Part shown: one piece after another, positions 8,797 to 16,558 of the stretch | How the letters are laid out: each line of letters begins with the position of its first letter | Numbering within the stretch: the first letter of the stretch is position 1 | Assembly (NCBI GenBank): GCA_017623505.1 | Contig: JAGAOZ010000003.1 | Location: 53,869 to 117,868, forward strand | DNA: 64,000 nucleotides | Direction: 5' to 3' | Source of the DNA: Alistipes sp. | GTDB lineage: Bacteria > Bacteroidota > Bacteroidia > Bacteroidales > Rikenellaceae | Program-made: the position numbers and the translations under genes | Notes under the pieces: generated by a model | Told to the model about the DNA's origin: nothing | Seen by the model: the letters and a program-made list of their open reading frames with translations, nothing else | The model's database searches: none

Positions 8797-9300
8797 TTCA
8801 AAATTCAAAATTCAGAATTCAAAATCGAATTTTCAGTTTTTGCCGTTCAGTTTATAGTTATTACGTATCAGTACCGCTGGATAATAAAAGGTAGATTGCC
8901 ACGAAATAGCATAGAAAGTGACTGAGTATCAGCGAGGACGGAAGATGCTATTTCTCGCAATGACAGAATTTATTAGTTTTGGTTGTTACTTTTCCACTTT
9001 CAGTTTTCACCTTTAGCAGCCTGGGTAACCAATTAGTTACCCGCGCTACTTAGGAGGAAATAAGCAATCAAAGACGGAGAGAAAGCACTCTGGTAACCAA
9101 TTAGTTACCCGCGGTACTTGGGGAGATTAGAGAGTTTAGGGAAGTTAGGGAGGTTAAAGGAAATTAAAGGTGACTAAAGGATATTAAAGTCGAGGGCGGA
9201 AATAGAGATTTTAGTTTTTACATTATAAGCGGTGGATTCCCATCGCCTTGCAGAGCAAGCCGGGGAATGACGTTTATTTATTGCAGTTTTGAGTTTGATA
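8797..9300. repeat. Gene-free composite intergenic repeat region
   Basis: No credible gene lies between pdxB and the lipoprotein gene at 9371. In order the stretch holds: A/T repeats of the TTCAAAATTC type (8797-8830); a long imperfect inverted repeat with GAAATAGCAT and ATGCTATTTC arms (about 8893-8965); CACTTTCAGTTTTCACC-like sequence (8990-9012); two copies of GGTAACCAATTAGTTACC (9024-9041, 9092-9109); a purine-rich series of AAATTAAAGG/ACTAAAGG units (9121-9190); and a GATTCCC...GGGGAATGACG element (9236-9272). Related pieces recur near 31.6 and 50.4 kb. Confidence 0.65.
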
Positions 9301-9304
9301 TAAA

Positions 9305-9334
9305 AACGCAGGTAACGATTTGGTTACCTGCGTT
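9305..9334 (-). terminator. Intrinsic terminator after the membrane lipoprotein gene
   Basis: A 12-bp perfect stem (AACGCAGGTAAC at 9305-9316, complement at 9323-9334) with a 6-base loop. In the minus direction the hairpin is followed by TTTTTA. It lies 37 bases after the stop codon at 9371. Its GGTAAC/GTTACC core is shared with the repeats at 9024 and 9092. Confidence 0.75.
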
Positions 9335-9370
9335 TTGTGTGATAGGATATATGTTTGTGAATAAGCGTGG

Positions 9371-10558
9371 TTATGGGACGTCGTAGTCTCGGCCAGAGGT
9401 GGATGAGTGGCCCCAGCGGTCGGTGGTATCGACAGTGCGGCCAAACTGGTCCAGAATCTTAAATCCGACAATCTCACGCGGAGAGACATCAGCAGAGGCA
9501 ATACCGAAAATAATAGCACAAGCTACGAGGATGGTAACGACCATACCCGCCGAGATAAGCGTCATAATCATAAATGGTACGCCAAGCATTATAAAGCATA
9601 CGAGATACTTGACAAATGGCATTATCTGCTTATTGATAAGCGAGGTGATAAGCAGAATAAGGAAGAAGAGAGCTTGGACAACCAAATAGCTGATGATGGC
9701 AATATCCATATACGACTTAAACCACCAGAAGCATGCTGCAACAGGTACAAAAAGCACAACAGAGGCGCCGGCGTGGGTGGCAATCCAATCTTCGGGTTCC
9801 TCAAAAATATCAACAACGGTGTCGTAAAGCAGACCAAAGATAACAAACGCATACGGAAGTGGCAGAGCAATAGCCATTAGACCGAAGATAATATCGAGCC
9901 ACAAGATGTCGAACGAACAGCCATCTTCAAACAAATCGCTCGTCAGCCACACCACAATAGCGATAGCTCCGGCGATAAACATCAAGGCGTACTCCCACCA
10001 TGAGCCCCAATCTTTGAGACTATCACTATCCAGTCTACAATACTGTATCAAAGCGACGAGATAGACAATCAATATGATAGCCATATTGAGCCAATGCAAA
10101 TAGTCGGTGGAGTCCCACAGCGAATGTGTCCACTCGTAAAACTCGGCAAAAGCACCCGCCAAAGGTTGCTCGGCAGCAGCCATAACCTCGGTAGGGGTAT
10201 GCTTGACACGGACGGTCTTGATGGACTCGAAAGAGGTAATCTTATTGCTGCGAATCCAGCCACTCTCAAAGTGAGGGACCTGAATATTAAGCCACATCTT
10301 ATTGCCCTGATAGACTGTGTCGTAGATGTAGACCTCTAAATCGCTACCCAAGCCAAAAGCGCGCTCGGACTTGGTTGTCGGCTCGGTATAGACGTTATGT
10401 TCATACATCGGACCACCCGTAGAGACGGTCTTATACTTAGTTTCGGGAACTGTCTCCTCGTGATACAAAAACTCCTCGCTCTCGCAAGAGGTGGCGCAGA
10501 AGAGGACACACAGCAGAGAGCAGAGCAGAAGGAGGTGTCGGGTTAGAAGGGTTTTCAT
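9371..10558 (-). CDS. Multi-pass membrane lipoprotein of unknown function
   Basis: A 395-residue protein. I use the ATG at 10558, which gives a lipoprotein signal ending in FCATSC (Cys25). Further upstream in-frame starts lie across the divergent promoter region. After the signal comes a roughly 80-residue outer segment (YKTVSTGGPMYEHNVY...WLNIQVPHFESGWI) that resembles a bacterial SH3-like fold, but this is only a guess. Then about seven hydrophobic segments fill residues 165-350. A hydrophilic tail ends in SGRDYDVP. A lipid-anchored N-terminus joined to a polytopic domain is unusual. No family was recognised. It has its own terminator and a candidate promoter at 10588-10595. Confidence 0.8.
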   Translation of the reverse strand: MKTLLTRHLLLLCSLLCVLFCATSCESEEFLYHEETVPETKYKTVSTGGPMYEHNVYTEPTTKSERAFGLGSDLEVYIYDTVYQGNKMWLNIQVPHFESGWIRSNKITSFESIKTVRVKHTPTEVMAAAEQPLAGAFAEFYEWTHSLWDSTDYLHWLNMAIILIVYLVALIQYCRLDSDSLKDWGSWWEYALMFIAGAIAIVVWLTSDLFEDGCSFDILWLDIIFGLMAIALPLPYAFVIFGLLYDTVVDIFEEPEDWIATHAGASVVLFVPVAACFWWFKSYMDIAIISYLVVQALFFLILLITSLINKQIMPFVKYLVCFIMLGVPFMIMTLISAGMVVTILVACAIIFGIASADVSPREIVGFKILDQFGRTVDTTDRWGHSSTSGRDYDVP

Positions 10559-10587
10559 AAAAATAGTGTGAAACGGTTTATAATACA

Positions 10588-10595
10588 CAAAGATA
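10588..10595 (-). promoter_or_regulatory. Candidate -7 element for the membrane lipoprotein gene
   Basis: TATCTTTG on the minus strand, 30 bases upstream of the ATG at 10558. No clear -33 element. It is arranged back to back with the FKBP gene promoter. Confidence 0.5.
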
Positions 10596-10641
10596 GGAGA
10601 AGAAAACTTATAAAAAAAATATGCGAGATGATTTTTTTTCG

Positions 10642-10649
10642 TATATTTG
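10642..10649 (+). promoter_or_regulatory. Candidate -7 element for the FKBP lipoprotein genes
   Basis: TATATTTG, 72 bases before the ATG at 10722. The position implies a leader of about 65 bases and rules out the in-frame TTG-type start at 10647. Confidence 0.5.
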
Positions 10650-10721
10650 CAAGTTGTAACTTGGCAAGATGTAATCTTGTCGGTAGGTGTAAACCTCATT
10701 AAAAGGCTGAAAAACGAAGAT

Positions 10722-11414
10722 ATGGGAAGAAAAATTGTTGCATCATTTATAATAGTGTTGGTGGCGGTGACGTTATTTGCCTGTGGCGAAGAGCAGAAAG
10801 GTGCGCCAACGATAAAAAATGACCAAGATTCGATGTCGTATGTGGTGGGAATGAACATTGCATACAACATCTTGGAGATGGACTCGACGATAAATCGCGA
10901 AGTGCTGCTGATGGGCATAGAGGATGCGCTGACAGGTAAGGCGAAAATGACACAGGAGCAGGCAAAGGAGTATTTCCTGGTCTATATGAACTACGGCATA
11001 CATGAGCGTATCCGCAAGTATGAGGATAAGTATCTGAACGACTTGGTGGCAACGGCAGATGGCGTGATGCGTAAGCCAAGCGGTTTGACATACAAGGTGG
11101 CAAAGGTGGGCGATATGAACAAAACGCCGACAAACGACAGAGATACAGTAGCAATAACATATCGTGCAACACGCCTGTCGGGCGAGGAGGTAGATGTAGC
11201 AGCAGAGCGCGCTGACACCTTGCGCACAGCCTTGAAGGACTTTATACCGGGACTGAAGGAGGGTATGAAGCTCATTGGCGAAGGTGGCGATATTACGCTG
11301 TGGCTACCATCGTCAATGGCATACGGCGCAGATGGCTTAGAGGAGAAAGGTATCGGCCCGAACGAGATGTTGCGCTACGAGCTGAATATAATCGAGGTGA
11401 AGAAGAGATATTAA
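10722..11414 (+). CDS. FKBP-type peptidyl-prolyl cis-trans isomerase, lipoprotein
   Basis: A 230-residue secreted folding catalyst, probably anchored by lipid in the envelope. From ATG 10722 the signal peptide ends in LFAC (Cys21). An FKBP N-terminal dimerisation-like region follows (SMSYVVGMNIAYNI to about residue 115). The FKBP C-terminal domain then ends with DFIPGLKEGMKLIGEGG, WLPSSMAYG and NEMLRYELNIIEV. The IGEGG and AYG motifs are the usual FKBP core. The next gene, 25 bases on, is a second FKBP lipoprotein, so the pair is probably one operon. Confidence 0.9.
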   Translation: MGRKIVASFIIVLVAVTLFACGEEQKGAPTIKNDQDSMSYVVGMNIAYNILEMDSTINREVLLMGIEDALTGKAKMTQEQAKEYFLVYMNYGIHERIRKYEDKYLNDLVATADGVMRKPSGLTYKVAKVGDMNKTPTNDRDTVAITYRATRLSGEEVDVAAERADTLRTALKDFIPGLKEGMKLIGEGGDITLWLPSSMAYGADGLEEKGIGPNEMLRYELNIIEVKKRY

Positions 11415-11439
11415 CGATAACATTAATAAATAACAGAAG

Positions 11440-12894
11440 ATGAAAAAGATGATTATGTTGTTTGCCATTGTAGCAATGGCTTTCACAACAGTAGGTTGCG
11501 ACCAGCAGCCTCAGAAGAACTACAAGAAGGTAGAGCGCACAGCAAAGGGCGACACTCCTTTCTACGCTAACATCACAGTAGGTGATGCAAGCCAAATCGA
11601 CTCTTTGTCATACTGCTACGGCTTGATGAACAGCTTCGGCGTATCAAAGCAGTTGCCAGGTGTGAAGTTTGACTGGGAGTTGGTATACGAGGGATGCGAG
11701 GACGCTTTCTACTGCGATTGCAAGAATAACGAGCAGATTCAGGAGGCAGGCAAAGACTGGAATGAGTTCCTATACAATGAGTATTATGCACGTCTGTCAG
11801 AGAAGCAGCAGGCAGCAAACAGCGACCCAGAGAATCCGGTAGACCCTGATAGCATCGACATATTCAAGGATGATGCAGAGCGTCAGTCTTACTCTTACAA
11901 CTTCGGTTTGATGGTCGGTGCGATGACTGCACAGAACAGAATTCCTATCCAGATTCACTGGCTTAAGGAGGGTATGAAGGAAGGTATAAAGGAGAACATG
12001 GACCTCAAGGCAACAGAGGCTCAGGGCTTCATGAACACATATTTCATGGAGGTTCTTCCAGAGAAAAACCTCAAGAAATCGCAGGAGTGGTTTGCTGATG
12101 TTGAGAAAAACGTGGCAGGCGTACAGAAGAGCGAGAGTGGTCTGCTCTATCTGATTGAGAACCCAGGTGACGAGAACCGCGCAACAGAGGCAGATTTGCT
12201 CAAAATCAACTTCGAGTGGTCATTCGCTGATGGCACAGTATTCGAGACAACAAGCGGCAGAGAGCCTATAAAGACAAATCTTGCAGGTCTGTTCCAGGGC
12301 TGGCAGGAGGCTGTATCGTTAGTTGGTAAGGGTGGTAAGATTACTGCTTGGATTCCAGCTGAGTTGGCATTCGGCCCACAGGGTAACCGTTTCGCTTTGC
12401 CAAATGATGCTATCAAGATTCAGATGGAGCTTTTGGATTTCTATTTGAACACTCCAGAGGCTAACCTTGAGCGTTCTCAGAAATGGTTGGCTGAGATTGA
12501 GGCATCAGTAGAGGGTGTACAGAAGACTGAGAGCGGATTGCTCTACCTGATCGAGCGCGAGGGTGATGCGAACAACAGACCAACAGCTGCGGATAAGGTT
12601 AAGGCTCACTATGAGGGTACAACATCTGATGGTACAAAGTTTGACTCTTCATACGACCGTGGCGAGCCAAGCGAGTTCCCACTCAACCGTGTAATTGCTG
12701 GTTGGACTGAGGGTTTGCAGCTTATCGGTAAGGGTGGTAAGATTATCCTTTGGATTCCAGCTGAGTTGGCTTACGGCGAAAGCTCTCCAAGTCCAAACAT
12801 CAGCGCAAACGAGGCATTGAAGTTTGTTGTTGAGTTGGAGGATGTAATCAAGCCGGAGGCTGCTGAGCAGGTAGCTGCACCTGCAACCAAATAA
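11440..12894 (+). CDS. FKBP-type peptidyl-prolyl isomerase lipoprotein with two FKBP domains
   Basis: A 484-residue envelope protein. The signal peptide ends at TVGC (Cys20). An FKBP N-terminal-like region (about 45-215) contains DSLSYCYGLMNSFGV and SYSYNFGLMVGAM, which look like two repeats of one module. Two FKBP C-terminal domains follow: about 225-330 (LVGKGGKITAWIPAELAFG) and about 360-470 (LIGKGGKIILWIPAELAYG). Each is preceded by a matching linker of the form S-Q-x-W-x-A-x-(V/I)-E. The gene therefore arose by internal duplication. It follows the shorter FKBP gene closely and ends at a strong terminator. Confidence 0.9.
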   Translation: MKKMIMLFAIVAMAFTTVGCDQQPQKNYKKVERTAKGDTPFYANITVGDASQIDSLSYCYGLMNSFGVSKQLPGVKFDWELVYEGCEDAFYCDCKNNEQIQEAGKDWNEFLYNEYYARLSEKQQAANSDPENPVDPDSIDIFKDDAERQSYSYNFGLMVGAMTAQNRIPIQIHWLKEGMKEGIKENMDLKATEAQGFMNTYFMEVLPEKNLKKSQEWFADVEKNVAGVQKSESGLLYLIENPGDENRATEADLLKINFEWSFADGTVFETTSGREPIKTNLAGLFQGWQEAVSLVGKGGKITAWIPAELAFGPQGNRFALPNDAIKIQMELLDFYLNTPEANLERSQKWLAEIEASVEGVQKTESGLLYLIEREGDANNRPTAADKVKAHYEGTTSDGTKFDSSYDRGEPSEFPLNRVIAGWTEGLQLIGKGGKIILWIPAELAYGESSPSPNISANEALKFVVELEDVIKPEAAEQVAAPATK

Positions 12895-12922
12895 TAAGGT
12901 CTAACGAACAAAACACAAATAA

Positions 12923-12946
12923 AGCCGAGTCCTGCGGGGCTCGGCT
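12923..12946 (+). terminator. Terminator after the FKBP operon
   Basis: Perfect 7-bp stem AGCCGAG/CTCGGCT with a 10-base G-rich loop, followed by ATTTTAG. It lies 28 bases after the stop and faces the convergent gene at 12969. Confidence 0.7.
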
Positions 12947-12968
12947 ATTTTAGTTGCAATTAATCAGA

Positions 12969-13478
12969 TTACATATAAGACGTCAAGAGGTTAATGATAA
13001 TAGTCTCCAACTCCTCCTCGGTATATTTCTCTGCCAAAATACCCTCCAAAGCATCGTCACTCAGATAGAGATTGACCTTCTGACCATCCTTTGACGCAAA
13101 GACAAACTCAATACTACAATCAGCCTCGACACACATAAGGAACAAAAAGACAACCTCGTCGCCACCGCTGAGCATAGCCTCCAACATCATCTTAGTAGTG
13201 CCCGCCTCATCCATAGACTTCATCAAAGCGAAGCCCTCGACAATCTCTGTAGGAGCCCCAATCTGATAAATCATCATGCTATTCTTAAGATAGACGCCAT
13301 CCAGAGTCATACCCTCACCCAACTCTTGTGGGCACTCGGCATTCTGCTCCTCAACAGCCTCCTTAAGAATCTGCTTAACATCAAAATCATCCTCATCCTG
13401 CGAGGTAAAAGAACTCATAGTAAAAACTGTGGTCAGGGCAAGAGCCACAACACACATACTTCTGAAAATACTCTTCAT
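12969..13478 (-). CDS. Small secreted protein of unknown function
   Basis: A 169-residue protein with an N-terminal signal sequence (MKSIFRSMCVVALALTTVFT, cleavage probably near residue 25) and an acidic mature part. The mature part has two separated cysteines and the hydrophobic patches FALMKSMDEA and EVVFLFLMCVEADC. The C-terminus is predicted helical (YTEEELETIIINLLTSYM). No family was recognised. It is the last gene of the sugar operon, 22 bases after the lyxose isomerase gene, but nothing in the sequence ties it to sugar metabolism. Confidence 0.7.
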   Translation of the reverse strand: MKSIFRSMCVVALALTTVFTMSSFTSQDEDDFDVKQILKEAVEEQNAECPQELGEGMTLDGVYLKNSMMIYQIGAPTEIVEGFALMKSMDEAGTTKMMLEAMLSGGDEVVFLFLMCVEADCSIEFVFASKDGQKVNLYLSDDALEGILAEKYTEEELETIIINLLTSYM

Positions 13479-13500
13479 AGCTATATGTTTTAAGGTTTAA

Positions 13501-14172
13501 TTATTTGCGACCATACTCATTGCACAACAGGAAAGCCTTGGGCTCATCCTCATCGATATGAGGGTAGCGTCCCAAAGGCTCCAAGAAACGGTTGTCGGCA
13601 GCGTCGTCATTTACGGTAGAGACCTCGCCAATCATACTTGGGCCATTCTCCGACCAGAACTGGTGGTACATATATGGCTCAAACGAGATACTCTGACCAG
13701 GCTTAAGACGCAACACCTCGCCCGCAGGGACAACAGTCGTAACACCATCTATCTGCACCGAACAAGGTACATCCATAGGACGCTCCTCGGAATCAGCCTT
13801 CCAGAGCTTGATGCAGAACTCGCCACCGCCACGGTGGATGATATCCTCCATCTTACGCCAATGGAAGTGGGTAGGAGTAATCTGGCCCTCACGCACATAC
13901 ATAATCTTCTCGCAGTAGGTCTTATTATCACGCTTCACATTGCCGTTACGGATAGTAACCAGCGTCAAGCCCTCCTTCTCAAAATCACCCTTGGCAAAGT
14001 CGGTAACATCCCAGCCCAACTCGTTATGCCATATCTCCTGGCACTCATCGCCCTTCGAAGCCCATTGCTCGGGAGTCCAATTAACCCACTCGGGAAGGTA
14101 GAACTGATGTGCATCGAAAAAGGCTTTTGCCTCACGGATATATCCGTTAATCTCGCTTCGTTTCATAATCAC
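13501..14172 (-). CDS. D-lyxose isomerase family sugar isomerase
   Basis: A 223-residue cupin-fold protein of the D-lyxose ketol-isomerase family, which interconverts D-lyxose and D-xylulose; family members also act on D-mannose/D-fructose. The metal-binding cupin motif is visible as PTHFHWRKMEDIIHRGGG, followed by a second cupin half with PGQSISFEPYMYHQFW. These supply the usual two histidines, glutamate and third histidine. ATG codons at 14172 and 14166 are both possible starts (MIMKRSE). It lies 14 bases after a PfkB kinase gene, in one operon with a class II aldolase. Substrate identity is inferred from family only. Confidence 0.85.
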   Translation of the reverse strand: MIMKRSEINGYIREAKAFFDAHQFYLPEWVNWTPEQWASKGDECQEIWHNELGWDVTDFAKGDFEKEGLTLVTIRNGNVKRDNKTYCEKIMYVREGQITPTHFHWRKMEDIIHRGGGEFCIKLWKADSEERPMDVPCSVQIDGVTTVVPAGEVLRLKPGQSISFEPYMYHQFWSENGPSMIGEVSTVNDDAADNRFLEPLGRYPHIDEDEPKAFLLCNEYGRK

Positions 14173-14186
14173 ATTATAGGTTTTGG

Positions 14187-15185
14187 TTATTTATGTTCTT
14201 CTAAAAATTGTTGCAGCTGCTCAAGGGTAGGAGCTCCATCCGCAGAGGTGGCGTTGTGAAGATTGAACCACGCAGCAGCGGCAGCCATACGCAAGCCCTC
14301 AGCCAAAGGCATATCCTCGTGCAGAGCATAGAGCATAGTGGCACAAAAAGCGTCGCCAGCACCCACCGAAGAGACTATCTCCGAGGCAGGGATACGGAAC
14401 GAAGGGACATAGACACCCTCCTCGCCACGACGCACAGCATAGCCACCCTCGGGGAAGTGGATGATGACCGAATCACGAACACCCTGTTCCAATAGGAACT
14501 CGGCAGCAGCGGCTATCTTCGAGAGCACAGGCTCGCCAGCCTCATCACGCAGACTCTCGCCGAAGCAAGCACCCGCCTCAACCTCGTTGATGATGAAGTA
14601 GTCGACATAGCGTAAGCAAGGCAAAATAATGCTGCGGAAGCGGTCGCCCTCCTCCGACACCACGTCAACGGAAGTCTTATAGCCTCGCCTCTGCAACTCA
14701 TCGAGCACACGTGCTGCGACACGACCGTACTCTGCATCCTCCTCATCCATCTTATCCAGCAGAAGGAGGTAGCCCAGATGGTAAATCTTTGCCTCGACAT
14801 CTATCGCAAGAGCCTGCTCCGCACCAAAGAGAGCATTGGCACCACGATGATGGAAGAAGGTACGTGTGCCGGCAGTCATATCTGCCATAACGTCGGTATA
14901 CGATGTAGCAGCGTCGGTGCGGCAAATACCCTCGGCATCAATACCCAAACGCTCACAAGTCGCAAAAACCTCATCACCCAAAGCATCGCGACCTACACAG
15001 CCTCCTGCATAGAGCGGAATACCACTCTTTAGATGAGCCAAATCGGCTAAGACGTTATGAGCACAGCCACCAAAGCCCTGCTCGATACGCTCGATAGTGA
15101 CAAGATTACCCACCGCAGGATAGTTGCGGATGAATTTAATGGTATCAGAAAGCCAATTACCGGCTGAGATGATTCCTTTACGCAT
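14187..15185 (-). CDS. PfkB-family carbohydrate kinase
   Basis: A 332-residue ribokinase-fold sugar kinase. The N-terminal sugar-binding lid has GGCAHNVLADLAHL, and the C-terminal anion-hole signature SSVGAGDAFCATML supplies the catalytic aspartate. Between them lie FIINEVEAGACFG and VIIHFPEGGYAVR, the typical ATP-domain strands. The substrate cannot be deduced from sequence. Sitting between an aldolase gene and a lyxose isomerase gene, it most likely phosphorylates the ketose made by the isomerase (for example D-xylulose), giving a product the aldolase can split. Spacing to both neighbours is under 15 bases. Confidence 0.88.
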   Translation of the reverse strand: MRKGIISAGNWLSDTIKFIRNYPAVGNLVTIERIEQGFGGCAHNVLADLAHLKSGIPLYAGGCVGRDALGDEVFATCERLGIDAEGICRTDAATSYTDVMADMTAGTRTFFHHRGANALFGAEQALAIDVEAKIYHLGYLLLLDKMDEEDAEYGRVAARVLDELQRRGYKTSVDVVSEEGDRFRSIILPCLRYVDYFIINEVEAGACFGESLRDEAGEPVLSKIAAAAEFLLEQGVRDSVIIHFPEGGYAVRRGEEGVYVPSFRIPASEIVSSVGAGDAFCATMLYALHEDMPLAEGLRMAAAAAWFNLHNATSADGAPTLEQLQQFLEEHK

Positions 15186-15196
15186 AATCTGACTCT

Positions 15197-16036
15197 TTAA
15201 GCTCGGTTATTACTCTCGAAAAGGCGGATATGGTCGGCAACGACACGCTTCGAAGCCTCGACGATAATGCCCTTCATATCGATATAGTTAGGATTGGCAG
15301 CTGAAGCCAGATAACGCTGGACATCCTCGGTAACACCTAACTGGATAGCCGTAGCGACGTTAATTTTACAGATACCATTATGGATACAAGACTTGAAGTC
15401 CTCCTCGCTCGTACCGCTACCGCCATGCAAAACCAAAGGCATAGCGTTACGCTCGTGAAGCTCCACGAGGCGTGCAATATTAAGACGAGGTGTAGCGACA
15501 TACTTACCGTGCTGATTACCAATAGCCACAGCCAAAGCATCGACACCCGTACGGGCGATAAACTCGGCAGACTCCTCGACATCGGTAAAGACATCGACGC
15601 TATCATCATCGACACCTACATCGCCTACCTTACCCAACTCAGCCTCGACATCAACACCGAAAGCTTTAGCCATACGGGCAACCTCGGCAGTCTGACGCAC
15701 ATTCTCCTCAAAAGGCAATGACGCTCCATCGAACATCACAGAGCCAAAGCCCAAGCGGACTGCATCGACACAGGTCTGGAAACTCTGACCGTGGTCCAAA
15801 TGTACCACAACGGGGACCTTGGCAGCCTTAGCAGCCTCCAAATACTGAGGAGCCATAAGTGCCAAAGGTGCACAAGGAAACTGCACCTCGGCAAGCTGGA
15901 TGATAATTGGGGAGTTAAGCTCCTCGGCAGCAGCAATAGCTCCCTGGACATTCTCTAAGCTCAGGCAGTTGAATGCACCGACAGCATAGCGACCATTGTT
16001 AGCCGCCTGCAACATTTCTTTGAAAGATACTATCAT
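15197..16036 (-). CDS. Class II (zinc) ketose-bisphosphate/ketose-phosphate aldolase
   Basis: A 279-residue TIM-barrel aldolase of the FbaA/GatY/KbaY group. It has the zinc ligands of the family: the second histidine of HLDHG, the glutamate of VEAELG, and histidines in GNQHGKY and LHGGSGT. The DHAP phosphate site GGSGT and NVATAIQ are also present. The family splits or forms C-C bonds between dihydroxyacetone phosphate and an aldehyde. The gene is first in an operon with a PfkB kinase and a D-lyxose isomerase, so its natural substrate may be a ketose 1-phosphate other than fructose bisphosphate. This is inference. Confidence 0.9.
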   Translation of the reverse strand: MIVSFKEMLQAANNGRYAVGAFNCLSLENVQGAIAAAEELNSPIIIQLAEVQFPCAPLALMAPQYLEAAKAAKVPVVVHLDHGQSFQTCVDAVRLGFGSVMFDGASLPFEENVRQTAEVARMAKAFGVDVEAELGKVGDVGVDDDSVDVFTDVEESAEFIARTGVDALAVAIGNQHGKYVATPRLNIARLVELHERNAMPLVLHGGSGTSEEDFKSCIHNGICKINVATAIQLGVTEDVQRYLASAANPNYIDMKGIIVEASKRVVADHIRLFESNNRA

Positions 16037-16070
16037 TTGGTTTGAAGTAGTTTTGGTTATTTGTTGAAAA

Positions 16071-16078
16071 CAAAGTTA
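16071..16078 (-). promoter_or_regulatory. Candidate -7 element of the sugar operon
   Basis: TAACTTTG on the minus strand, 34 bases upstream of the aldolase ATG. A possible TTG lies at 16101-16103, with a slightly long spacer of 22. Confidence 0.5.
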
Positions 16079-16122
16079 CCGATAATTTTTTGTTTATCGG
16101 CAATTTTTACAAATAATTTTAT

Positions 16123-16515
16123 CTATTTCGTTCCATGAAGTGGAAAAGAGAGCACTTCGGCCGAAGGTTCTTCGCCCTCGATGCTGCGCCACGCAGGTTG
16201 CCCCAACGTAAAAGTGATACCCCACAGAGTAACGCTCCGACGGTAGACATCCCACTCCGAAAGATGCACTTCAATATCGACAGGTCGTGGCAATGGATGC
16301 GAAGGAGAGAGGTCATAGTGCATATCGGCAGGCTCAACACGCAAAGGCGGGCGAAACTGACGAATATCGACAATAGGGATTTCGGGGATAGAATAAGAGG
16401 GCTTGGTCGCCGTGCGCTCAGGCTCCTGGCCGACAGCATCAGCATCGGAACGGCGACTACAAAGCACCCACAACAAGATAACCACAGAGCTCAATATCAA
16501 AGTTTTTCTTCTCAC
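16123..16515 (-). CDS. Small membrane or secreted protein of unknown function
   Basis: A 130-residue protein starting at a GTG (16515), 43 bases after recO on the same strand. It has one N-terminal hydrophobic segment (TLILSSVVILLWVLC) and a proline-rich middle (IPEIPIVDIRQFRPPLRVEP). The C-terminal part is rich in aromatic residues (LSEWDVYRRSVTLWGITFTLG). No family was recognised. Conserved strand and operon position after recO support a real gene. The overlapping reading frame at 16119-16445 lacks a signal and looks spurious. Confidence 0.55.
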   Translation of the reverse strand: MRRKTLILSSVVILLWVLCSRRSDADAVGQEPERTATKPSYSIPEIPIVDIRQFRPPLRVEPADMHYDLSPSHPLPRPVDIEVHLSEWDVYRRSVTLWGITFTLGQPAWRSIEGEEPSAEVLSFPLHGTK

Positions 16516-16558
16516 CTCAACTGCTTATTACGACAAGAGGTGCAACAAAAAAAACAGA

